A DNA stretch of 23,737 nt, taken from the IMG/VR virus record IMGVR_UViG_3300024999_000400, positions 1 through 23,737 of that record; one strand, written 5' to 3'. The position numbers were made by a program, and so were the translations under genes. The notes under the pieces were generated by a model, which was not told the origin of the DNA, did no database searches, and saw nothing but the letters and a program-made list of their open reading frames with translations. The stretch is from a virus. This document shows, one piece after another, positions 8,016-15,385 of this stretch; the stretch's first letter is position 1; the number at the start of each line of letters is the position of its first letter.

Positions 8016-8037
8016 ATACCCCCATATATAGGGGTAT
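8016..8037. promoter_or_regulatory. Inverted repeat upstream of the RuvC-like gene
   Basis: ATACCCC (8016-8022) and GGGGTAT (8031-8037) form a perfect seven-base inverted repeat around an eight-base AT spacer. It sits in the 98-base space between the terminator and the RuvC start. Nearby CCATATAT-like copies occur at about 7991 and 8023. On the minus strand a TGATATATA stretch just downstream could be an extended -10. The layout suggests an operator/promoter region that restarts transcription for the resolvase, recombinase and tape measure genes. I could not find a convincing -35. Confidence 0.4.
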
Positions 8038-8077
8038 AAAATCCAATAAAATGTGAATTTTATTATTTCTAAAAAAA

Positions 8078-8110
8078 TAGAACACGCTCGGAGATCCGAA
8101 ACGTGTTCTA
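8078..8110 (-). terminator. Intrinsic terminator after the holin-like gene
   Basis: TAGAACACG (8078-8086) pairs perfectly with CGTGTTCTA (8102-8110), and an inner TCGG/CCGA stem lies at 8088-8091 and 8096-8099. On the minus strand the hairpin is followed directly by seven T, so this is a standard intrinsic terminator for the genes to the right. It is the only hairpin in the window with a proper U-tract on the coding strand. Confidence 0.88.
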
Positions 8111-8129
8111 TATCCAATGTTTTTGCCTG

Positions 8130-8438
8130 TTATGCGTTATTGTTTTTATCAACAATATGAAAGGCTTTAGTTCCTAAAACATAAGTAATCACAGTTACAA
8201 TAACCATAAAATATGGAGAAGCCTGTGAAATAATCTCTTGAGGAACAAAAGTTGTAATTGCTAAAGCTCCAATACCCAATAAAGAAGGAATGACAATCAT
8301 TAAAAATTGTTTTACTTTAGCTGTTTGTACTTGAAACCAATCCCATCTTTCAGCTAAAAATGAAACCAATAAAGCTCCACCGCCACCAGTCAACCAAATT
8401 AAAAACCCACCTAAATCTTGAAATTTTTCTTCAGCCAT
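8130..8438 (-). CDS. Holin-like small membrane protein
   Basis: The 102-residue protein has three hydrophobic segments at about residues 9-26 (GGFLIWLTGGGGALLVSF), 44-65 (LMIVIPSLLGIGALAITTFV) and 75-90 (YFMVIVTVITYVLG). It has a short charged N-terminus and the tail HIVDKNNNA. Size and topology fit phage holins, which open the membrane for lysis, but no endolysin gene is in the window. A structural or membrane role in DNA entry is also possible. The ribosome binding site AGGAG overlaps the stop of the preceding gene, and the terminator at 8078-8110 follows closely. It is the last gene of its transcription unit. Confidence 0.6.
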   Translation of the reverse strand: MAEEKFQDLGGFLIWLTGGGGALLVSFLAERWDWFQVQTAKVKQFLMIVIPSLLGIGALAITTFVPQEIISQASPYFMVIVTVITYVLGTKAFHIVDKNNNA

Positions 8439-8451
8439 TTTTATATTTCTC

Positions 8452-8946
8452 CTAAAATATTCTAATAAATTTTATTTTATGTTTTCTAAAAGCCTTTTCA
8501 ATTATTTGATTTATTTTACCATCATCTAATTCATCTATTAAAGGATGCCAAAAATCTCTAGGCTTTCTCCATTCTCCATCACCAAAAAGATCACCACTTT
8601 TTCCTTCAATGACAATATACGCAAGCATGTCTCTTATATCGTTTTGATACCAAAATCTACTTCCGTGTTGAAATTCGTCTTCATTAAGAATCAATCTTTC
8701 TGGTTTTTCTTTTACTTCACCAATAACTTTTCCATTTACAATTTTCGCTCTTTCTTCTTCCCACAAATCTCTAAGACCACCATTATCCCCTAATCTTTCA
8801 TAAGTGGTAGGAGAAAAAGAATTATAAACCTTTTTATCAATGTTTTTTTTTAATAATTCTAAAATTTCATCGACAACCATATCCATGACAGATTTCATTT
8901 GACTTAATATTATAAGTTTTAATTGGGTTTCATTTTGAATTTTCAT
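8452..8946 (-). CDS. Conserved phage protein, possibly gp10-like tail component
   Basis: This 164-residue protein is not identified with certainty. The N-terminal half is helical (SVMDMVVDEILELLKKNI). It is followed by KVYNSFSPTTYERLGDNGGL, close to the 'VY....P..Y.RtgdL' pattern of HK97 gp10-like tail components. The C-terminal half (FWYQNDIRDMLAYIVIEG, then WRKPRDFWHPLIDEL) is rich in aromatic residues and ends in a basic helix, RKHKIKFIRIF. It follows the zinc-ribbon gene by 22 bases and precedes the holin-like gene with the stop inside the next binding site. If it is gp10-like, its place after the tail tube gene is unusual. Confidence 0.4.
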   Translation of the reverse strand: MKIQNETQLKLIILSQMKSVMDMVVDEILELLKKNIDKKVYNSFSPTTYERLGDNGGLRDLWEEERAKIVNGKVIGEVKEKPERLILNEDEFQHGSRFWYQNDIRDMLAYIVIEGKSGDLFGDGEWRKPRDFWHPLIDELDDGKINQIIEKAFRKHKIKFIRIF

Positions 8947-8968
8947 ATATCACCATCCTTATATTAAA

Positions 8969-9178
8969 TCATTGAAAATCTTCTTGATATCGCTCCTTAT
9001 GTTTTTTATCTCTAAATATTTCTAAACATTCACATGAAGAACAATAAATATATTTTTCTGGATATATAATTCCATCGATTTCTTTATTTTTTAAAATTAA
9101 ATACGTTTCTTTTGATTCACAATCCGAACAAGGTTTCCCCAATCGCTTCAACGTTTTATTTTTACCATGTTTAGTCAT
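8969..9178 (-). CDS. Small zinc-ribbon protein
   Basis: This 69-residue basic protein carries two cysteine knuckles, C17-S-D-C20 and C46-S-S-C49, with an extra C51. They are separated by a beta-hairpin-like stretch, which is the layout of a zinc ribbon. It may bind nucleic acid or a protein partner; nothing fixes the role. The ribosome binding site is weak. The start lies in the same frame as the preceding gene, only one codon after its TAG stop. Expression may therefore depend on coupling, or occasionally on readthrough. Confidence 0.6.
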   Translation of the reverse strand: MTKHGKNKTLKRLGKPCSDCESKETYLILKNKEIDGIIYPEKYIYCSSCECLEIFRDKKHKERYQEDFQ

Positions 9179-9181
9179 ATT

Positions 9182-9805
9182 CTACTCTGATTTTTTAGGT
9201 CTGCCTGGTTTTTTCTTTAGTTCTTCAGATCTTTTTTCTAGCAATCCAGGAACTCTATTATTTAATTCCACTAAAGAATCATTGAATCCATTTATCACAT
9301 TTTTTAAATCTTCAACATCCAAATCTTTAAAATGATCAATTAATTTTACAAAAGAATTTCTAATAATATTAACGCTATCATTTATGTTTTTAGATAATTC
9401 GTTGAATCCATTCATTGCTTCGTTTAAAGTTTCTTCAATGGCAGATAATGATAATTGACCTTTTTGAATAAGAGAAATAACTTCTTCTAAATGCATTCTA
9501 AAAGTATCATAATTATCTATTCTGTTTCTTATGTCTCTCCAAATATATTTTTCAACAAGATTAGAATCAAAATCCTCTCCTATTTCTATGTTTGTCATAT
9601 CTTCAACAATATGAGACATTAAAACTTTTTCTGCTACAATAAAGCCATCGGCAAAATGAGCATATTTATTTAAATTTTCAACATATTCTTTGATATATTT
9701 TATTTCTTTTTCATAATCTATAAAATCTTCAACAATTATTGTTTGCTTAAAAAAAGAAAATTCTTTTGTTTCTGGTTCAGGAAAATTTATTTTTACCTTA
9801 TTCAT
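9182..9805 (-). CDS. Unidentified 207-residue protein with C-terminal AT-hook-like motif, possible tail chaperone
   Basis: The N-terminus, MNKVKINFPEPETKEFSFF, is followed by a helical domain (IDYEKEIKYIKEYVENL, then AEKVLMSHIVEDMTNI). After that comes an amphipathic repeat region, NELSKNINDSVNIIRNSF, with coiled-coil character. The C-terminus is basic, KKKPGRPKKSE, with a GRP core like an AT-hook. It lies between tail tube and tape measure genes, where siphoviruses usually keep the tail assembly chaperone, and the helical N-terminal domain is compatible with that. I see no productive programmed frameshift: slipping at its 3' A-runs reaches a stop within five codons. The start follows AAGGATTTACATA. 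Confidence 0.5.
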   Translation of the reverse strand: MNKVKINFPEPETKEFSFFKQTIIVEDFIDYEKEIKYIKEYVENLNKYAHFADGFIVAEKVLMSHIVEDMTNIEIGEDFDSNLVEKYIWRDIRNRIDNYDTFRMHLEEVISLIQKGQLSLSAIEETLNEAMNGFNELSKNINDSVNIIRNSFVKLIDHFKDLDVEDLKNVINGFNDSLVELNNRVPGLLEKRSEELKKKPGRPKKSE

Positions 9806-9924
9806 TATGTAAATCCTTATTTTATATTATTTTAAAAAGCAAGTAGAGTTATCTACGGGACTTATAGCCCTAAAACCAAAACTTACATGTTTTACACATG
9901 TTTATATTATATTGATGGTATGTG

Positions 9925-10458
9925 TTAGCTCTGAAACAAAGCTTTTACCTCTTTTAGCGTAGCTAGTAACTTCACATCAGTAATTTCACAATTTTCTCGT
10001 GATTGTGGGTCATTGTCATATTTAGACCTCATTGCTAAAAACGATTCTATGGCTTTGATTAAAAGAATTCCTGCTTCTGTTTTGGCTCGCTCACGCTTCA
10101 GACTGGCTTCTAATTCCATAACAAGAATATTATATTCTGACTTCATCTTTTCCCGCTCATCTTTAGCAGTTTGTTTGATCTCATCCATTTCCTCTTGCAT
10201 ACAAGTAAACTTCTTTTCAAAATCATCAGTCATTCGTACATACAAAGCTTGTAATCTATTAGTGAGTTCTGCCTGTTCTTTATCTTCTTTCAAGTCGAAT
10301 TCCTTCTCTGCTAACTTTTGCTCTTTAGATTCTTTAAGAATTTTAGCATCTGTTTCACGTAGAGTTTTTCGAGCGGTAACAATAGCGGCTAAAATAGCTG
10401 TAGCAGAACCTCCTAAAACAATAATGAAATTTACTATTTTCTCAGGATCTATTTCCAT
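9925..10458 (-). CDS. Membrane-anchored coiled-coil protein
   Basis: The 177-residue protein has one N-terminal membrane segment (about residues 9-28, NFIIVLGGSATAILAAIVTA). A long, very charged coiled coil from about 30 to 140 follows, with EKEFDLKEDKEQAELTNRL and then DEIKQTAKDEREKMKSEY. A short C-terminal globular stretch has ITDVKLLATLKEVKALF. The ribosome binding site GGGAGGTCGAAAT is excellent, and the start overlaps the end of the preceding membrane gene by 17 bases. The shape resembles spanin-like or holin-partner proteins, but such a role is only inferred. It may instead be a membrane anchor used in assembly or entry. Confidence 0.6.
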   Translation of the reverse strand: MEIDPEKIVNFIIVLGGSATAILAAIVTARKTLRETDAKILKESKEQKLAEKEFDLKEDKEQAELTNRLQALYVRMTDDFEKKFTCMQEEMDEIKQTAKDEREKMKSEYNILVMELEASLKRERAKTEAGILLIKAIESFLAMRSKYDNDPQSRENCEITDVKLLATLKEVKALFQS

Positions 10459-10717
10459 ATTTCGACCTCCCTAATAATGCACTAATAAGCAGCAGTATTA
10501 ATAGTAGTGTTGTGTTTAATCGCACTATTAAGGGATCAAATATAACATCCATAATAATCAACCCATATAATATCGCCACAATTCCTATATTTAGAGCAAA
10601 CGCAAATTTCAATGTTTTCCACATCGATTTACAACGAATAGCGTTCCTAAGATAAAATGACATTCCAAGCAATGCTAAAATAAAATTTAAAAAAGCTGTT
10701 AATTCTAAGTAAGTCAT
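10442..10717 (-). CDS. Small polytopic membrane protein
   Basis: I take the ATG at 10717 (MTYLELTAF) as start because TTGAGGTTAAA lies directly upstream; a TTG at 10789 in the same frame lacks a binding site. The 91-residue product has three hydrophobic stretches: LTAFLNFILALLGMSFYL, FALNIGIVAILYGLIIM and TLLLILLLISALLG. A short positive loop (RNAIRCKSMWK) separates the first two, and the C-terminus is basic. It sits between a tiny membrane peptide gene and the coiled-coil membrane protein gene, overlapping the latter. A holin-type role is possible but unproven. Confidence 0.6.
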   Translation of the reverse strand: MTYLELTAFLNFILALLGMSFYLRNAIRCKSMWKTLKFAFALNIGIVAILYGLIIMDVIFDPLIVRLNTTLLLILLLISALLGRSKYGNRS

Positions 10718-10724
10718 TTTAACC

Positions 10725-10814
10725 TCAAATTTCCATTCTTTCAATCGGAACTGAAAACGTCTTCGATATAAAACACAGTAAAGCCACAATAACGAGTACC
10801 AATTTAATTCCCAT
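10725..10814 (-). CDS. Tiny membrane peptide (29 residues, or 38 from an upstream start)
   Basis: The short frame runs MGIKLVLVIVALLCFISKTF and ends SVPIERMEI. AAGGAAG lies about nine bases before the ATG at 10814. An in-frame ATG at 10841 would add MKKKKRKRK, giving a polybasic start before a hydrophobic core, like a signal anchor. Its TGA stop lies inside the TTGAGG binding site of the next membrane gene, a typical operon junction. The base composition is not simple repeat, and the frame neatly fills the space between tail tube and membrane genes. I think it is real but cannot prove translation. Confidence 0.5.
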   Translation of the reverse strand: MGIKLVLVIVALLCFISKTFSVPIERMEI

Positions 10815-10894
10815 TTTTCTCTTCCTTTTCTTTTTTTTCATTTTTCGACTCGGAATTTGTGCTAAGAAAAACCCCTAGTGGATATTGAATCCGA

Positions 10895-10928
10895 TATTCT
10901 GAGAGAGATTTGTTTCTCTCTCAGAATA
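10895..10928. other. Perfect 14-bp hairpin after the tail tube gene
   Basis: TATTCTGAGAGAGA (10895-10908) and TCTCTCTCAGAATA (10915-10928) form a perfect 14-base stem with a six-base loop, 17 bases past the tail tube stop. On the coding strand no U-run follows. A T-run lies about eight bases past it on the plus strand only. It may stabilise the 3' end of the tail tube message or partly attenuate transcription into the membrane genes. Confidence 0.65.
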
Positions 10929-10944
10929 CACTAATTGTTTTTAA

Positions 10945-11970
10945 TTATGCTGTACCAACAGCGCTAAATGTATCTGTCAATGATCCACTTGTAGCATCAT
11001 AATAGGTTGCAGTAAATAAAGCGGCATCTCCAACTCCAACAGTAGCACAAGCAGAAACTATGCCAGTTGCAAGACCAATATTAAATGTAGTACATCCACT
11101 TGTTCTCACCCAAGATGCAGAAGTTGTAATATTAGCATTCGCATAAGTTCCACCACGAATGCCTAAAAGGTTTGCTTGTTTAGATTTTGGTAAATCAGCG
11201 GTATCGAAAGTCAATACCGTTGGAGTAATCGCAATACTAGAAACAGCAATGGTAGAAGTAGAAACAGGAATCCACGCTACACGATAATAGTAGTTTGGAT
11301 CAGTCGTGGTAGAAGTAACTTCTAGGGCTTTACCATCAAGAGTTTCAGTAGAAACACCATTAGCGGTCATAGCCAAACTATAATTACCGGAAATTTGAAA
11401 TCGTGGAACATGAATTTGAAGTCTTTCAACAAGACCGGTATTATCTTTAACTTCCGCAATCAAAATTAAATCTACGATATCTGGAGCTTCAGTTGTAGAA
11501 CCAACAACATAATCAACGGTATCAGTGTAAGTATAGATTGCGGTAACTTTTTGAGTTCCACCACCAGAAACTGTAATAGTCGTAGTAACCGGAGTTACAG
11601 TTTGAATTGTTCCATTTGGAAGTACCACACTAACATTTCCAAGAGGAGTTTCAGTTAAAGTTCCATCATCGGCAGCTAAAACTATATCTTCTTGTTTCAC
11701 ACAAGTCAATGCACCATTCTCTACTGATCCTCCTGCATTTAAAGCCAAAATAGACTTTGAAAAAATAGCAGATTCAATTGAAAGTTCAACCATACGATCA
11801 TGATAGAAACTATAAAGTAATGGATTTCCAATTCCTCCACGAACATCTGTGTTCTGCATAGTAATATTGAAAGCAGAATTAATGTTTGCTTTACCTATCG
11901 CTAAGGTTTCAAGAGTAGTCGGATTTCTCAATATTGCATCTGCAACACTAACTAAGAAATTATTTGCCAT
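10945..11970 (-). CDS. Major tail tube protein with C-terminal Ig-like domain
   Basis: This 341-residue protein forms the stacked rings of the tail tube. The N-terminal part (about 1-245) is beta-rich, beginning MANNFLVSVADAILRNPTT and including DIVDLILIAEVKDNTGLVER and FQISGNYSLAMTANG. The last 95 residues look like a BIG2-type Ig domain: ITPTVLTFDTADLPKSKQ, then SWVRTSGCTTFNIG, GIVSACATVGVG and ATYYDATSGSLTDTF. Such domains decorate the outer tail surface in many siphophages. The start has a strong AAGGAGATAATA. High serine/threonine content and the perfect hairpin after the stop fit a highly expressed structural gene. The position upstream of the tape measure supports the call. Confidence 0.8.
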   Translation of the reverse strand: MANNFLVSVADAILRNPTTLETLAIGKANINSAFNITMQNTDVRGGIGNPLLYSFYHDRMVELSIESAIFSKSILALNAGGSVENGALTCVKQEDIVLAADDGTLTETPLGNVSVVLPNGTIQTVTPVTTTITVSGGGTQKVTAIYTYTDTVDYVVGSTTEAPDIVDLILIAEVKDNTGLVERLQIHVPRFQISGNYSLAMTANGVSTETLDGKALEVTSTTTDPNYYYRVAWIPVSTSTIAVSSIAITPTVLTFDTADLPKSKQANLLGIRGGTYANANITTSASWVRTSGCTTFNIGLATGIVSACATVGVGDAALFTATYYDATSGSLTDTFSAVGTA

Positions 11971-11985
11971 ATTATTATCTCCTTT

Positions 11986-12795
11986 TTATTTATTGTTTTT
12001 TAAATTATTTTCTTTCATAAGTGGATGATTGTTCATAAAGTCATCTTTACTTATTAAGATTGAATCATACCTTCCCTCTTGTCCAATATGAGACATATAA
12101 TGTTTGACAATTTCATTCTTTGTCTTTGACTTTATTTGTCCCGAAATCTCTAATGGGAATAAATTCTCATAATCAAGAAGTAACGCCAATCTTTGAAAAC
12201 TTTTTTTAAATTGATAAATAGTTATATTCTTAATAGAATCATCACAAATAGGAATTTTAGATAATGCACAAAATGTTACCAATTGGTCTTCAAATGTTAC
12301 ACCATCTGTCTTCCTGTTGAACCAATTTAATTTTTCTTCCAACGTTGGATCAAAATCTTCTATATATCTTACAGAACTTCCATTTTGTCTCAATATCATT
12401 TCTCTCAAGATATCAAAATCTTCTTCATTAAATGAAATGCCATTTATTTTTATGCTTAAAAGTATGGAATCAATTTCATTTTTAATAAAGTCCAATTTTT
12501 GTATCTCTAAAGAAACCTTATCGGTTTTACAAATTTTTTTAAAAAAATTTTCTAAATTTTTTTGGACTAAAGAAGAATCTTCTTTTGTTGCTAATGGAAC
12601 ATAATATAAAATATATTTTAAATAACTTAATTTAATTATTTCTTTTTCTTTTATATACTCTTTTGGATAACCAAAAATTCTATAAAAAAGTTTTTCTGTT
12701 AAAAAATCACTCAATTTTATTGGATGAAATTCAATTCCCTTATATGTTTGAGGAAAACCCCAAACATCGTTTTCCTCATTATACACATATTCCAT
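11986..12795 (-). CDS. Unidentified phage morphogenesis protein
   Basis: The 269-residue protein begins MEYVYNEENDVWGFPQTYK and continues GIEFHPIKLSDFLTEKLFY. The 'G.ef.PIkl.df' pattern recalls proteins encoded beside tail genes in Bacillota phages. The rest is mostly helical and charged, with FEDQLVTFCALSKIPICDDS and YQFKKSFQRLALLLDYENL. No membrane segment or catalytic motif is visible. It lies 15 bases before the tail tube gene and 15 bases after the tail completion candidate. An assembly factor or chaperone role is a guess from position. Confidence 0.45.
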   Translation of the reverse strand: MEYVYNEENDVWGFPQTYKGIEFHPIKLSDFLTEKLFYRIFGYPKEYIKEKEIIKLSYLKYILYYVPLATKEDSSLVQKNLENFFKKICKTDKVSLEIQKLDFIKNEIDSILLSIKINGISFNEEDFDILREMILRQNGSSVRYIEDFDPTLEEKLNWFNRKTDGVTFEDQLVTFCALSKIPICDDSIKNITIYQFKKSFQRLALLLDYENLFPLEISGQIKSKTKNEIVKHYMSHIGQEGRYDSILISKDDFMNNHPLMKENNLKNNK

Positions 12796-12810
12796 AATAA
12801 AATCCTGATT

Positions 12811-13359
12811 TTATTCTAATACATAATTGCACATTGTCAATCCCTTACCTTTATACGGAGGAATTCCAATGTTAATAAATTTAGATTGTCCACCTTGACG
12901 ATAATCGAAAAATAATGTTCCGACACCATCAATTTCTTTACCATTTAAAGTTTCTATTATTTCTTGTAAAATAACCATATCTCTTGTTGTATAATTTGAT
13001 AATGTATTTACTTTATAATGAGAATAAATTTCAAATCCAATTGTTATGTAACCAAAAACATGATTAGTAGGAATTCCTTTAACTATAGAAACTCTTAATT
13101 GAGTTGATTCAATTTGCCAAGAATCATCGTTGCCCGTGTCCATAAAAATCCTACAATCTGTTTGTATTTTTATTCCATCAAATATTAAAGATCCTTTTTG
13201 AACTTTTGTTAAATTTGGATGATTTGAATCTGATCTCCACGCATTGGAATCATTATAATAAAGCAATTTAAATATAGTCTCATTATTTTCAATTAAATAA
13301 GAAATAACATTATAAGAAATCAATGGAATAGATGAATAAGTATTATAGGAATCCGTCAT
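12811..13359 (-). CDS. Probable tail completion / head-tail joining protein
   Basis: This 182-residue protein starts MTDSYNTYSSIPLISYNVIS and continues YLIENNETIFKLLYYND. That opening is typical of a conserved phage family found between neck and tail tube genes. Later segments LRVSIVKGIPTNHVFGYITI and IGFEIYSHYKVNTLSNYTTR, then LQEIIETLNGKEIDGVGTLF, fit a mixed alpha/beta protein of tail terminator size. Tail completion proteins cap the tail for docking to the head. The assignment relies on order and general pattern, not on a diagnostic motif. The start follows AAAGGGAAAAAT. Confidence 0.5.
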   Translation of the reverse strand: MTDSYNTYSSIPLISYNVISYLIENNETIFKLLYYNDSNAWRSDSNHPNLTKVQKGSLIFDGIKIQTDCRIFMDTGNDDSWQIESTQLRVSIVKGIPTNHVFGYITIGFEIYSHYKVNTLSNYTTRDMVILQEIIETLNGKEIDGVGTLFFDYRQGGQSKFINIGIPPYKGKGLTMCNYVLE

Positions 13360-13371
13360 ATTTTTCCCTTT

Positions 13372-15381
13372 CTAAATCCAATATCCCCAAATTTCAATTA
13401 TCACACCCATTGTACTTGCTCCGGTTGCTGCAATTTGGTAATAAATATCTCCATTTGAATCACAGGGAACGATTCCTGTATTTTCTTCATACGTACTGTT
13501 TGCTCTACCCGCAGGACTAGAAAATAGTGCGCCAGAATTTGCTGTGTCATTTGGAGAGAGGCGAATCTTACATGTTGTTGATGCTGCACTCGCACTATCT
13601 AATGCAGCAAGTCGTATAAGTGCTGCTTTTATTCCAGCAGGTGCACCAAACACTGCTGATAGGTCAATCTTTGTTTTGGCGGTTGTGCTGAATGAGTCAC
13701 CGTCCCATGATGTAGAGGTAAGAGCAGTAGTAAGGGGAATAAAGATATAGCCTGTATATGATGTAGAATTTTTTTGTGAAACCAAAACCCCATCATAATA
13801 AATATTATCTGATGCAGGATCAACGCCTGTTTGACCTACATACAAACCACCGCCAATACGAGTATCACCATCAACAATTAAATTATCAACACCAGGATCG
13901 GTTATACCTCCTACATGCAATCCGCCATATGTCAATACTTGAGTAATTGAAGAATTTCCCAAAACAATTTGATTGTCCGCAGTGGTATAACTCCCTGCGC
14001 CAATAGCAATAGAATTTGCTGCATCTACTTTTTGGGATACGCTATAACCACTGTTTAGTCCAACAAAAACATTATTAAGACCAGTTGTTAAACTGTTTCC
14101 GGAATATGCCCCCAATGCAGTATTATTGTGCGATGTACTCCATCCAAGTGCTCCAAACCCAAGTGCAACATTATATGCTCCCTCTAAACTTCTTTGTAAA
14201 GCAATATACCCAATAGCAACATTATAATATCCTATTGTCATAAGTTGACAGGAAGATACTCCAATAGCAATATTGCCATAACCAGTAGTTAATGCTGCAA
14301 CGGAAGCATATCCAATGCCGAGATTAGTAGAGCCGTGAATATTGTTTGTCGCCGTACTTCCGAGTGTAAAATTTCCAGATTTAACTCCTAAAAATAGATT
14401 GTATCCAAGTGGCTTGACTGTATCACCAGTTGGATGACTGAAATCATGAATAAATGAAAAATAATTTCCTGTGTCCTGATCCTCTTTATAGATTATACCT
14501 ACATCAGTTGCATCTGTGTGGTCTAATTTTATCCCTGTATAGTCAATAATCGTACTTTCTAAGCTACCAGCAAGAATTCGTAGCCCATTTATGGGATCAA
14601 AAGTTATTGTTCCCTTTCCTAAAGAATAATCACCAATTGCCATTCCCCATATTTCTGAAGAATAGCCCCAATTTCCATTTAAATCACCAATGCGTATAAT
14701 TTCTGTCTGTGCATTGTAGGTCGCCCCCTGTTGAATTAATTGAATTCTTGGAGTATCATAAGCATTTAATTCAATTCTTCCATCTCCAGATTCACCCAAT
14801 ACAAGAAAAACACTACCCTCAACCCAATCATTAGCTCCACTTCCATCTAAATCTCGAACCACATTATAAACAGTGCTTCCAGAAGACAAAGAACCAGTTC
14901 CAATATATTCGACTTGTAAAGAGGATCTCAAAACAACAGATCCTCCCACGATCATGGTTTTACCAAAATCTATAGTAGTATCAGCAGAATCTACAAAAGA
15001 AGGAATTGAACCCTGATTCTTACCAATAATTAACCATCCTCCAACTAAAGAAGCAGTATTTTCAGCAAAAATAATCGTATCTAATTCACTAAGCCAACCC
15101 TTTCTCCATAAATTAATAGAAGATCCCAAATCATAGGTATCCGTACTTTCGGGTAAAACATTTCTTAATGTGCTATTTCCTTGAACATTTAAAGAACCAA
15201 GTGTAATTCCTCCAGAAGCCGTACTTTTCAATACTGTTTCAGCACCACTTCCACTAGAAACATTATAACTAGCAACAACTCCCATCTTAATGTCTGGATA
15301 AACCCCTTGTTCCGTTAAATGACTTCCAGATAAATCAACTAAACTTAATTGTCTTGGAGTAATAGGATAAGGATTTGCCAT
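13372..15381 (-). CDS. Fibre protein with YadA-like beta-roll repeats
   Basis: The 669-residue protein starts MANPYPITPRQLSLVDLSG and has a tail-fibre-style motif, YDLGSSINLWRKGWLSEL, near residue 95. Residues of about 353-475 carry roughly seven 16-19 residue repeats with an N-x-A-[IL]-G core: NLGIGYAS, NIAIGVSS, NVAIGYIA, NVALGFGA, NTALGAYS, NVFVGLNS and NSIAIGAG. This is the left-handed beta-roll pattern of YadA-type trimeric adhesin heads. The C-terminal 125 residues look like a beta-sandwich (IFIPLTTALTSTSWDGDSF to MGVIIEIWGYWI). It probably forms a trimeric fibre or whisker that binds a surface ligand. The gene lies among neck genes rather than after the tape measure, suggesting attachment at the head or neck. 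Confidence 0.75.
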   Translation of the reverse strand: MANPYPITPRQLSLVDLSGSHLTEQGVYPDIKMGVVASYNVSSGSGAETVLKSTASGGITLGSLNVQGNSTLRNVLPESTDTYDLGSSINLWRKGWLSELDTIIFAENTASLVGGWLIIGKNQGSIPSFVDSADTTIDFGKTMIVGGSVVLRSSLQVEYIGTGSLSSGSTVYNVVRDLDGSGANDWVEGSVFLVLGESGDGRIELNAYDTPRIQLIQQGATYNAQTEIIRIGDLNGNWGYSSEIWGMAIGDYSLGKGTITFDPINGLRILAGSLESTIIDYTGIKLDHTDATDVGIIYKEDQDTGNYFSFIHDFSHPTGDTVKPLGYNLFLGVKSGNFTLGSTATNNIHGSTNLGIGYASVAALTTGYGNIAIGVSSCQLMTIGYYNVAIGYIALQRSLEGAYNVALGFGALGWSTSHNNTALGAYSGNSLTTGLNNVFVGLNSGYSVSQKVDAANSIAIGAGSYTTADNQIVLGNSSITQVLTYGGLHVGGITDPGVDNLIVDGDTRIGGGLYVGQTGVDPASDNIYYDGVLVSQKNSTSYTGYIFIPLTTALTSTSWDGDSFSTTAKTKIDLSAVFGAPAGIKAALIRLAALDSASAASTTCKIRLSPNDTANSGALFSSPAGRANSTYEENTGIVPCDSNGDIYYQIAATGASTMGVIIEIWGYWI

Positions 15382-15385
15382 ATTA

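Noticed and set aside
9182-9240. Programmed -1 frameshift at A-runs near the end of the 207-residue gene
   Set aside because: The shifted frame ends within five codons and does not reach a second domain.
9806-9924. Terminator or promoter in the gap before the 207-residue gene
   Set aside because: GGGCTATAAGTCCC pairs over only three bases and ACATGT repeats are short; nothing convincing was found.
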